Origin: Cupriavidus sp.
Lineage (GTDB): Bacteria > Pseudomonadota > Gammaproteobacteria > Burkholderiales > Burkholderiaceae
Direction: 5' to 3'
NCBI GenBank assembly: GCA_013362725.1
Contig: JABFVP010000433.1
Coordinates: 1 to 5,707, forward strand
DNA: 5,707 nucleotides
A model generated the notes under the pieces. The model made no database searches and had not been told where the DNA came from. It saw nothing but the letters and a program-made list of their open reading frames with translations. Position 1 is the stretch's first letter, and every line of letters starts with the position of its first letter. This document shows, piece by piece, positions 1 to 5,494 of this stretch. Both the position numbers and the translations under genes were made by a program.

Positions 1-55
1 GCCGAAACCGAAGCCAAATCGGACATGACACGCCCTGGCGCCAGACTTCATGCAG

Positions 56-87
56 GCTTAATGAGCCTATAAGCTGCACTAATCAAT
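56..87 (+). promoter_or_regulatory. LysR-type operator upstream of iorAB-like operon (copy 1)
   Basis: This 32-bp block matches the block at 4406-4437, just before the lysR gene, at 26 of 32 positions without gaps. Shared pieces are GCTTAA, TATAAG and a 12-base GCACTAATCAAT. CTTA (57-60) and TAAG (70-73) form a dyad with 9 bases between them, and T59 and A71 give the T-N11-A pattern known for LysR-family recognition sites. An outer dyad, TGCAGGCTTA (51-60) with TAAGCTGCA (70-78), extends the symmetry with one unpaired base. Two copies at two promoters, one of them the regulator's own, is the usual picture for a LysR regulon. That the LysR protein at 4458-5345 binds here is inferred. The block could instead include a conserved - strand promoter (TTGATT, 18 bases, ATTAAG). 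Confidence 0.7.
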
Positions 88-101
88 CCGGCACGGCAAT
101 C

Positions 102-126
102 TTGACGACAATGATGGCGTTATGAC
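102..126 (+). promoter_or_regulatory. Possible promoter of the iorAB-like operon
   Basis: TATGAC (121-126) is a plausible -10 element. TTGACG (102-107) resembles a -35 box but lies only 13 bases from it, too close for a standard sigma-70 promoter. If transcription began near 132, the centre of the operator dyad (position 65) would sit near -67. That is about where LysR-family activators place their recognition site. A weak, activator-dependent promoter is therefore consistent with the layout, but the exact elements are a guess. Confidence 0.25.
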
Positions 127-152
127 ACGCGCCGCGAATCCGCGCGCATTGG

Positions 153-169
153 CATGGCACCGTGCCATG
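153..169 (+). repeat. Palindrome in the iorA-like leader
   Basis: CATGGCAC (153-160) and GTGCCATG (162-169) are exact inverse complements around a single C, giving a 17-base dyad. As RNA it would form a 7-bp stem with a 3-base loop, ending 8 bases before the AAGGAG ribosome binding site. It is not followed by a U run, so it is not a terminator. It could tune access to the start site, protect the 5' end, or be a protein-binding operator. Nothing in the sequence decides between these. Confidence 0.5.
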
Positions 170-177
170 GTCTTCAC

Positions 178-183
178 AAGGAG
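178..183 (+). promoter_or_regulatory. Ribosome binding site fixing the iorA-like start
   Basis: AAGGAG lies 10 bases before the ATG at 194 and decides this start over in-frame ATGs at 122 and 167, which have no comparable site. The spacer is TTT followed by seven C residues (187-193). The distance is a little longer than optimal, and the C run could vary in length by slippage. Confidence 0.75.
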
Positions 184-193
184 TTTCCCCCCC

Positions 194-664
194 ATGACAA
201 GATTCCAGGTCAATGGCCAGCCCAGGGACGTCGACGTTGCCGACGAGATGCCGCTGCTGTGGGCATTGCGCGATCAGCTCGGCATGACCGGCACCAAGTT
301 CGGCTGCGGCATGGCGCTGTGCGGCGCCTGCACCGTGCACGTGGACGGCACCGCTATCCGCGCCTGCGTGACGCCGGTCTCCGCCGTGGCGGGGCGCTCC
401 GTCGCCACCATCGAAGGCATGGAAGGCGACCGGGTCGGCCAGGCGGTGCAGCACGCGTGGATCCAGCATAACGTGGCCCAATGCGGCTACTGTCAGGCCG
501 GGCAGATCATGACCGCGGTCAGCCTGCTCAAGACCACGCCGGCGCCGACCGACCGGCAGATCGACGAGGCCATGAGCGGCAATATCTGCCGCTGCGGCAC
601 CTATCCACGCATCCGTGCCGCGATCCGGCAGGCGGCCAGCCGCCTGGCGCAAGGGAGCAAGTAA
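194..664 (+). CDS. iorA: [2Fe-2S] small subunit of a molybdenum hydroxylase (isoquinoline 1-oxidoreductase alpha type)
   Basis: This 156-residue protein carries electrons from the molybdenum cofactor of the large subunit through two [2Fe-2S] clusters. The N-terminal plant-ferredoxin-like cluster is bound by C38, C43, C46 and C58 (FGCGMALCGACTVH motif). The C-terminal helical domain binds the second through C97, C100, C132 and C134 (CGYCQAG and NICRCGTYPRIR). All eight expected cysteines are present. The length fits the family (about 150-160). The start at 194 is chosen from AAGGAG at 178-183 and because the sequence from there begins directly with the ferredoxin fold; an ATG at 122 would add 24 unlikely residues. 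There is no signal peptide, as expected for a subunit carried across the membrane by the Tat signal of its partner. Its stop codon directly abuts the next ATG, so translation is probably coupled. The family is certain; the substrate is not. Related small subunits serve isoquinoline, nicotinate and aldehyde dehydrogenases. Confidence 0.93.
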   Translation: MTRFQVNGQPRDVDVADEMPLLWALRDQLGMTGTKFGCGMALCGACTVHVDGTAIRACVTPVSAVAGRSVATIEGMEGDRVGQAVQHAWIQHNVAQCGYCQAGQIMTAVSLLKTTPAPTDRQIDEAMSGNICRCGTYPRIRAAIRQAASRLAQGSK

Positions 665-2956
665 ATGGATAACATCGCTCGACTCTCCCGACGCGGATTC
701 TTGCGCGGCGGCCTGGGGCTGATGACGCTTGCGGTGACTACCGGTGGCCTGGTCACTGTCGCACGCGCCGTGGATCCAGCGCCAAAGAAGTTCGGCGCCG
801 ACTCCATGCCGGGCGGCACCGTCGACGATCCACTGGCGTTCGTCTCGATCGCCGCCGACGGTACCGTCACCATCGTGGCCCATCGCGCCGAGATGGGCAC
901 CGGCGTGCGCACCAGCCTGCCGATGGTGGTGGCCGACGAGATGGAGGCGCGCTGGGAGCGCGTCAAGGTGGTCCAGGCCGAGGCCGACGAGACCCGCTAC
1001 GGCAACCAGAACGTCGACGGCTCGCGCAGCGTGCGGCATTTCCTGATGCCGATGCGGCGCGTCGGCGCCGCGGCCCGCCAGATGCTGGAAGCCGCTGCCG
1101 CCGCGCGCTGGTCGGTGCCGGTGTCCGAGGTCCGCGCCGTGCAGCATGAAGTCGCGCACCAGCCCAGCGGACGCCGCCTGGGCTTTGGCGAGCTGGCGGC
1201 CGATGCGGCCCGCCAGCCGCTGCCGAAGGGTGATGCGCTGGGGCTCAAGCCCCGCACCGGCTTGCGCTATATCGGCAAGAACGCGGTACGGCCGGTCGAC
1301 CAGGAAGCCATCGGCTCGGGCCGCGCCGTCTATGGCATGGACCTGCGCCTGCCCGGCATGGTGTACGCCGTGGTGGCGCGCCCGCCCGTGGTGGGCGGCA
1401 AGCTGCGCCGGCTCGACAGCCGCAAGGCGCTGGCGCTGCCCGGCGTATTGAAAGTGGTGGAGATTCCCGCCTTCCAGGGCGCGCCGGCGTTCCAGCCGCT
1501 GGGCGGCGTGGCGGTGGTCGCGCGCAACACCTGGGCGGCCATGCAGGGCCGCGCCGCGCTGGAGATCGAATGGGACGACGGCCCCAACGGCAGCTATGAC
1601 TCCACCGCGTATCGCCGCACGCTCGAGGCGGCTTCGCGCGCGCCGGGCAAGGCGATGCGCAACCAGGGCAATGCGCAGCAAATCTGGGACCGGGCGCCGC
1701 CCGCCGAGCGCCTTGCCGCCGACTACTACGTGCCGCACCTGGCCCATGCGTCGATGGAGCCGCCGGTGGCCACGGTGCGCATCCGCGGCGGCAGCGCCGA
1801 GGTCTGGACCTCGATCCAGAACCCGGTTGCCGCGCAGACTGCCGTGGCCAAACGCCTGGAACTCAAGCCCGGCAACGTCAGGGTCAACGTGCTGCTGCTG
1901 GGCGGCGGCTTTGGCCGCAAGTCCAAGCCCGACTTTGTCGACGAGGCCGCCATCGTCGCGCAGGCGATGCCCGAGGGCACGCCGGTCAAGCTGGTCTGGA
2001 CCCGCGACGACGACATCCACCACGACTACCTGCACACCGTCTCGGCCGAGCGCCTGGAGGCAGTCATCGACAGGCAGGGCCAGGTCAAGTCGTGGCTGCA
2101 CCGCAGCGCCGCGCCGACCATCGCCTCGCTGTTTACCGAGGGCGCGAAAGGCCAGCAGCTGTTCGAGTCGGCCATGTCGGCGATCAACATGCCCTACCGC
2201 ATCGACAACGTGCGCGTGGAAACCGCCGAAGTGCCGGCGCATGCGCGCATCGGCTGGTTCCGCTCGGTGGCCAATATTCCGCACGCGTTCGCGGCGCAGT
2301 GCTTTATCGCCGAGCTGGCGCACCGCGCCGGCAAGGACCACCGGCAGTTTGCGCTCGACCTGATCGGCCCCGCGCGCAAGATCGATCCCGGCACGCTGGC
2401 CGATACCTGGAACTACACCGAATCGCCCGAACGCTATCCGTATGACACGGGGCGCCTGCGCGGTGTGATCGACGCCGCCACCCGCGGCGCGGGCTGGGGC
2501 CGCAAGCTGCCCAGGGGCCACGGGCTGGGCCTGGCGTTCTGCTACAGCTTCATGAGCTACACCGCGACCGTGGTCGAGGTGGCCGTCGATGCGAAGGGCG
2601 AGGTGCGCGTGCTGTCAGTCGACATGGCGATGGACTGCGGCCCGCAGATCCACCCCGACCGCATCCGCGCGCAGATGGAAGGCGGCGCCATCATGGGCCT
2701 GAGCCTGGCGCTGGCCAGCGAGATCACCTTCGACAAGGGCCGCGTGATGCAGAGCAACTTCCACGACTACGAAGTGCTGCGCCACCATGCCTCGCCGCGC
2801 GTGATCCGCACCCACCTGGTCAACGACAACCATGACCTGCCGCCGGGCGGCGTGGGCGAGCCGCCGGTGCCGCCGGTCGCGCCCGCGCTGTGCAATGCGA
2901 TCTTCGCCGCTACGGGCAAGCGCGTGCGCAGCCTGCCGGTGCGCAAGGTGGCATAG
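665..2956 (+). CDS. iorB: Molybdopterin-binding large subunit, Tat-exported (isoquinoline 1-oxidoreductase beta type)
   Basis: This 763-residue catalytic subunit of the xanthine dehydrogenase/aldehyde oxidase superfamily should hydroxylate an N-heteroaromatic ring or oxidise an aldehyde, using water as oxygen source. The N-terminus is a twin-arginine signal (SRRGFLRGG, arginines 9-10, hydrophobic stretch 17-33, likely cleavage after ARA at 35), pointing to the periplasm. Landmarks in order are GTGVRTSLPMVVADEM (78-93), HASMEPP (361-367), the cofactor-binding GGGFGRK (413-419), GWFRSV (530-535, the position of the substrate-pocket arginine in relatives) and GVGEP (729-733), where E732 matches the catalytic base of the family. 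Length fits IorB-type proteins, which are fused and shorter than xanthine dehydrogenase. GGGAG at 653-657 is not present; the ribosome binding site is GGGAG-like (AGGGAG, 652-657), inside the upstream gene. No cytochrome c subunit or XdhC-type maturation gene is seen here, so the electron acceptor is unknown. The substrate cannot be read from sequence. Confidence 0.93.
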   Translation: MDNIARLSRRGFLRGGLGLMTLAVTTGGLVTVARAVDPAPKKFGADSMPGGTVDDPLAFVSIAADGTVTIVAHRAEMGTGVRTSLPMVVADEMEARWERVKVVQAEADETRYGNQNVDGSRSVRHFLMPMRRVGAAARQMLEAAAAARWSVPVSEVRAVQHEVAHQPSGRRLGFGELAADAARQPLPKGDALGLKPRTGLRYIGKNAVRPVDQEAIGSGRAVYGMDLRLPGMVYAVVARPPVVGGKLRRLDSRKALALPGVLKVVEIPAFQGAPAFQPLGGVAVVARNTWAAMQGRAALEIEWDDGPNGSYDSTAYRRTLEAASRAPGKAMRNQGNAQQIWDRAPPAERLAADYYVPHLAHASMEPPVATVRIRGGSAEVWTSIQNPVAAQTAVAKRLELKPGNVRVNVLLLGGGFGRKSKPDFVDEAAIVAQAMPEGTPVKLVWTRDDDIHHDYLHTVSAERLEAVIDRQGQVKSWLHRSAAPTIASLFTEGAKGQQLFESAMSAINMPYRIDNVRVETAEVPAHARIGWFRSVANIPHAFAAQCFIAELAHRAGKDHRQFALDLIGPARKIDPGTLADTWNYTESPERYPYDTGRLRGVIDAATRGAGWGRKLPRGHGLGLAFCYSFMSYTATVVEVAVDAKGEVRVLSVDMAMDCGPQIHPDRIRAQMEGGAIMGLSLALASEITFDKGRVMQSNFHDYEVLRHHASPRVIRTHLVNDNHDLPPGGVGEPPVPPVAPALCNAIFAATGKRVRSLPVRKVA

Positions 2957-2990
2957 AAAAAGGCGCCGCGACCATGGTCGCGGCGCCTTT
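2957..2990. terminator. Bidirectional intrinsic terminator between converging genes
   Basis: A perfect 32-bp palindrome (2959-2990, centred on CCATGG) starts three bases after the iorB-like stop and ends 12 bases before the stop of the converging exporter gene. Its GC-rich arms (AGGCGCCGCGACC and its complement) are flanked by AAAAA (2957-2961) on one side and TTT on the other. The - strand transcript therefore gets a five-U tail and the + strand transcript a shorter three-U tail. It should work best for the exporter and also serve the hydroxylase operon. Confidence 0.88.
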
Positions 2991-3002
2991 CACGCAAGCG
3001 CG

Positions 3003-4223
3003 TCAGGGAGCCCTTGCTTCGGTGCGCGCGATCAACCAGGTCAGCAACGCCGCAATTGCCAGCAGCGCTGCGCTGGCGACGAAGGTACCTTGATAACCGC
3101 TGCGGTCAAACAGCAGGCCGCCCACGGTGGAGCCCAGCGCGATGGCAAGCTGGACCACCGCCACCAGCAGGCCACCCCCGGCCTCGGCGTCGTTCGGGAA
3201 GGTCCTGGCGATCCAGGCCCACCAGCCCACTGGCGCCGCGGTGGCAACGAAGCCCCACAGCCCCAGCAACGCGACCGCCGCGGCAGTGTTGGAGCCGAAT
3301 GCTACCAGCGCCAGCGCAATCGCCGCCATCACTACCGGTATGGCAATCATCGTCGCGTAGAAACCGCGCCTGAGCGCCGCGCCGATGGCCATGGTGCCGA
3401 TAAAACCGGTGACCCCGATCACCAGCAGGATCAGCGACAGCGACGACACCTCCACCCGCGTCACCGTCTCGAGGAACGGCCGCACGTAGGTGAACAGCGT
3501 GAACTGGCCCATAAAGAACACGCTGGCGCCGAGCATGCCCAGCACCACCAGCGGCTGGCGCAACAGCCGCAAGCCGCTGGGGGAGCCGCTGCGGCGCGCT
3601 GCCGACGGCATCGCCGGCAGGCTGATCCACTGCCACGCGAAAGCGATCAGCGCCACTGGCACCAGGCACAAGAACGTGCCGCGCCAGCCGATCACCGCGC
3701 CCAGGTAGCTGCCCAGCGGCGCCGCCACCACCGTGGCCAGCGCGTTGCCGCCGTTGAAGATTGCCAGTGCGCGCGGCACCTGGCCGGGCGGAACCAGCCG
3801 CATCGCCGTTGCCGCCGACATCGACCAGAAGCCGCCGACCACCACGCCGATCAGCGCACGGCCCGCCATGTAGGCAAGGTAGTTGGGCGCCAGCGCGATC
3901 ACCGCGCCGGAGACCGCCATCAACGCCGTCAGACCCAGCAGCAATGTCTTGCGGTTCATGCTGCCGGCCAGCGCGGCGATAAACAGGCTGGTCACCACGG
4001 CAAAGGCGCCGGAGATCGCGATGCCCTGGCCCGCCAGGCCTTCGGTGACATGCAGATCGGCGGCCATGGGCGTCAGCAGGCTGACCGGCATGAATTCCGA
4101 GGCGATCAGCGCAAACACGCACAGCGTCATGGCAAGGACGCCGCCCCAGTGGGCGGGTTGGCGATCGGCATCGTGCGCAGGGATAGTCGCGCCCACGGGG
4201 GCGTCACAGAGTCGGGTTGTCAT
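3003..4223 (-). CDS. NepI-like MFS exporter (DHA1 family)
   Basis: This 406-residue inner-membrane protein has about twelve hydrophobic segments, the first near residues 27-51. As I recall E. coli NepI, the proton-driven purine ribonucleoside efflux pump, it shares the same landmarks: SEFMPVSLLTPMAADL (42-57), GGFWSMSAATAMRLVPP (130-146), GQFTLFTYVRP (239-249) and PVGWWAWIAR (331-340). GSMNRKT (87-93) occupies the loop 2-3 motif A position. The start at 4223 gives a short cytoplasmic tail before the first helix, as in NepI; there is no good ribosome binding site before it. The reading frame stays open back to 4436, but that extension is basic, unlike the family, and overlaps the operator. The gene diverges from lysR and converges on the hydroxylase operon. 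Divergence from a LysR gene often means control by it. Export of a purine-like or other small organic compound is likely, but the substrate is inferred from family only. Confidence 0.88.
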   Translation of the reverse strand: MTTRLCDAPVGATIPAHDADRQPAHWGGVLAMTLCVFALIASEFMPVSLLTPMAADLHVTEGLAGQGIAISGAFAVVTSLFIAALAGSMNRKTLLLGLTALMAVSGAVIALAPNYLAYMAGRALIGVVVGGFWSMSAATAMRLVPPGQVPRALAIFNGGNALATVVAAPLGSYLGAVIGWRGTFLCLVPVALIAFAWQWISLPAMPSAARRSGSPSGLRLLRQPLVVLGMLGASVFFMGQFTLFTYVRPFLETVTRVEVSSLSLILLVIGVTGFIGTMAIGAALRRGFYATMIAIPVVMAAIALALVAFGSNTAAAVALLGLWGFVATAAPVGWWAWIARTFPNDAEAGGGLLVAVVQLAIALGSTVGGLLFDRSGYQGTFVASAALLAIAALLTWLIARTEARAP

Positions 4224-4308
4224 GCGGTTCGGGAAGAGGTAGATGCGCGCACGGCGCCGCGCTGCCCCGTTATCGTCCGGAGCAGCGTGGCCTGAGCGCG
4301 GTGTGCGG

Positions 4309-4329
4309 AAAAAAGTGCCGGAAGCGGCA
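4309..4329 (-). terminator. Terminator-like hairpin in the exporter leader (possible attenuator)
   Basis: Read on the - strand, TGCCG-CTTC-CGGCA forms a 5-bp GC-rich stem with a four-base loop, followed after one C by six T residues (4314-4309). This has the shape of a small intrinsic terminator. It lies about 86 bases upstream of the exporter start and no - strand gene lies upstream of it. It could therefore act only in the exporter's own 5' leader or on antisense transcripts from the lysR side. The stem is short, so termination strength is uncertain. Confidence 0.45.
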
Positions 4330-4334
4330 ATGGC

Positions 4335-4354
4335 GAGGCCGGGTTCCCGGCCTC
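4335..4354. repeat. Strong inverted repeat upstream of the exporter
   Basis: GAGGCCGGG (4335-4343) and CCCGGCCTC (4346-4354) pair perfectly around TT. As RNA on either strand this is an 8-bp stem with a four-base loop, with no U run next to it. On the - strand it comes just before the terminator-like hairpin at 4309-4329. Its GCCGGGAA could pair instead with TTCCGGC of that hairpin, leaving one G bulged. That would be an alternative fold, but a weaker one than the local stem. Confidence 0.5.
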
Positions 4355-4405
4355 TGCGTCCCACCCATCTTCGCGCGTGGAAGGGTTGATGACTAGCTAA
4401 TAAGT

Positions 4406-4437
4406 GCTTAAAGGGGTTATAAGTAGCACTAATCAAT
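4406..4437 (+). promoter_or_regulatory. LysR-type operator upstream of lysR (copy 2)
   Basis: This is the second copy of the 32-bp block at 56-87, in the same orientation relative to its downstream gene. CTTA (4407-4410) and TAAG (4420-4423) make the dyad, T4409 and A4421 the T-N11-A pattern, and GCACTAATCAAT (4426-4437) is invariant. A wider dyad pairs AGTGCT (4403-4408) with AGCACT (4425-4430). The block ends 20 bases before the lysR ATG, so binding could block lysR transcription, as expected for autoregulation. TATAAG (4418-4423) could be a lysR -10 element. On the other strand TTGATT (4436-4431), 18 bases, then TTTAAG (4412-4407) could be a promoter for the exporter. Confidence 0.72.
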
Positions 4438-4457
4438 ATGCCGATGGAGACCGACGC

Positions 4458-5345
4458 ATGGTCCGACGCAACCTCAACGACCTGCTCGCTTTCGTGACGG
4501 TGGCGCGCGAAGGCAGCTTTACGCGGGCCGCCGCGTCGCTGGGCGTAACCCAGTCAGCGCTGAGCCAGGCCGTGCGCGGCTTAGAGGAACGGCTGCGGAT
4601 CCGGCTGCTGACGCGCACCACGCGCAGCGTCTCGCCCACCGCGGCGGGGGAACGGCTGATGCAGGCCATCGGCCACCGCTTCGACGAAATCGAGGCCGAG
4701 CTCGATGCCCTGACCGCCTTGCGCGACAAGCCCGCCGGCACGGTGCGCATCACCTGCGGCGACAACGTGCTGCACACCATCCTGCTGCCCAGGCTGACGC
4801 CGCTGCTGCACGAATACCCGGACATCAAGCTGGAGTTCGACGTCAACTACGGCTTCCGCGACATCGTGGCAGACCGCTTCGACGCCGGCGTGCGGCTGGG
4901 CAGCACCATCGACAAGGACATGATCGCCATGCCCATCGGCCCACCGCTGCGCATGGCCGTGGTGGCGTCGCCCGCCTACTTCGCCGCCCATCCGCCGCCA
5001 AAGACGCCGCAAGACCTGATGGCGCACCGCTGCATCAACCAGCGCATGCCCACCTCCGGCGGACTCTATGTCTGGGACTTCGAACGGCGCGGCCGCCAGG
5101 TGAACGTGCGTGTGGACGGGCCGCTGATCTTCAATACCACGCAGCCGCAGGTGGACGCGGCGCTGGCCGGGCTGGGGATCACGCTGCTACCCGAGGATGA
5201 ACTGATGCCGCATATCGAAGCCGGCCGGCTGGTGCGCGTGCTGGAGGACTGGTGCCCGAAGTTCAATGGCTATCACCTTTACTACCCCAGCAGGCGGCAG
5301 CCGTCGCCGGCGTTTGCGTTGGTGCTGAAGGTGTTGCGGGGCTAG
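4458..5345 (+). CDS. LysR-family transcriptional regulator (CrgA-like effector domain)
   Basis: This 295-residue protein has the standard LysR layout. A winged helix-turn-helix fills residues 5-64 (LLAFVTVAREGSFTRAAASL, then VTQSALSQAVRGLEERL and LLTRTTRSVSPTAAGE). A linker helix follows to about 90, then a periplasmic-binding-protein-like effector domain from about 93 (GTVRITCGDN) to 290. The effector-domain pattern, with DIVADRFDAGVRLG (135-148) and ALAGLGITLLPE (235-246), fits the CrgA-like group. The start at 4458 is preceded by GGAGA (4446-4450) at a good 7-base distance. A GTG at 4404 would add 18 residues and place the operator inside the coding region, so I reject it. The gene diverges from the exporter. 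Its own upstream operator is repeated before the iorAB-like operon, so those are its likely targets. The inducer is unknown. Confidence 0.93.
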   Translation: MVRRNLNDLLAFVTVAREGSFTRAAASLGVTQSALSQAVRGLEERLRIRLLTRTTRSVSPTAAGERLMQAIGHRFDEIEAELDALTALRDKPAGTVRITCGDNVLHTILLPRLTPLLHEYPDIKLEFDVNYGFRDIVADRFDAGVRLGSTIDKDMIAMPIGPPLRMAVVASPAYFAAHPPPKTPQDLMAHRCINQRMPTSGGLYVWDFERRGRQVNVRVDGPLIFNTTQPQVDAALAGLGITLLPEDELMPHIEAGRLVRVLEDWCPKFNGYHLYYPSRRQPSPAFALVLKVLRG

Positions 5346-5371
5346 GGTCGGCAGCAATGTATCAAATGATA

Positions 5372-5411
5372 TTTATGTCTATTCTTGATCAGATTGAAGA
5401 AACCGACATAA
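5372..5411. repeat. Imperfect inverted repeat in an AT-rich stretch after lysR
   Basis: TTATGTC (5373-5379) pairs with GACATAA (5405-5411), and inside it TTCTT (5382-5386) pairs with AAGAA (5397-5401). Small unpaired bases separate the two stems and a ten-base loop lies between. The stretch from about 5356 to 5411 is clearly more AT-rich than its surroundings. It may help end or stabilise the lysR transcript, as no better + strand terminator is visible. There is no U run after it, so it is not a clear terminator. Confidence 0.3.
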
Positions 5412-5434
5412 GGCCTTCTGCCGGCTTCGTTTAA

Positions 5435-5461
5435 ACAAAAAAGCCGCCCCGAAGAGCGGCT
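5435..5461 (-). terminator. Intrinsic terminator of ilvD
   Basis: On the - strand, AGCCGC (bases 5461-5456) pairs with GCGGCT (5447-5442) around an eight-base loop and runs straight into a T tract (AAACAAAAAA on the + strand, 5433-5442). It lies about 34 bases past the ilvD stop. The + strand side lacks a U run, so it serves ilvD rather than lysR. Confidence 0.8.
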
Positions 5462-5494
5462 CCCGATGCAACCGGGCATGCAGCCCGCCCCACA

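Noticed and set aside
1..28. A + strand frame ending PKPKPNRT at 26-28, possibly the end of an upstream gene
   Set aside because: Too few codons to judge. The other + frames are equally open here and a divergent start is an equal alternative.
83..2521. An 812-codon open frame on the - strand, antisense to the hydroxylase genes
   Set aside because: It is rich in arginine, alanine, glycine and histidine, resembles no family and lies fully opposite two clear genes. Long antisense frames are common in high-GC coding sequence.
3106..4122. A 338-codon - strand frame overlapping the exporter
   Set aside because: It is a shifted reading of the exporter gene with no membrane-protein or other recognisable pattern.
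2832..4295. A 487-codon open frame on the + strand, opposite the exporter
   Set aside because: Low-complexity Arg/Gln/His-rich translation crossing the terminator palindrome. The exporter on the other strand is well supported by family motifs.
4224..4436. Longer exporter start, up to 4436
   Set aside because: The extra 71 residues are basic and unlike NepI-type N-termini, and the frame would overlap the operator and both leader hairpins.
4404..4457. Longer lysR start at GTG 4404
   Set aside because: It would put the operator inside the coding region and add residues before the normal LysR N-terminus. ATG 4458 has a good ribosome binding site.
5252..5434. A 60-codon + strand frame over the end of lysR and the following gap
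   Set aside because: It mostly overlaps lysR in another frame, has no convincing ribosome binding site and shows no recognisable features.
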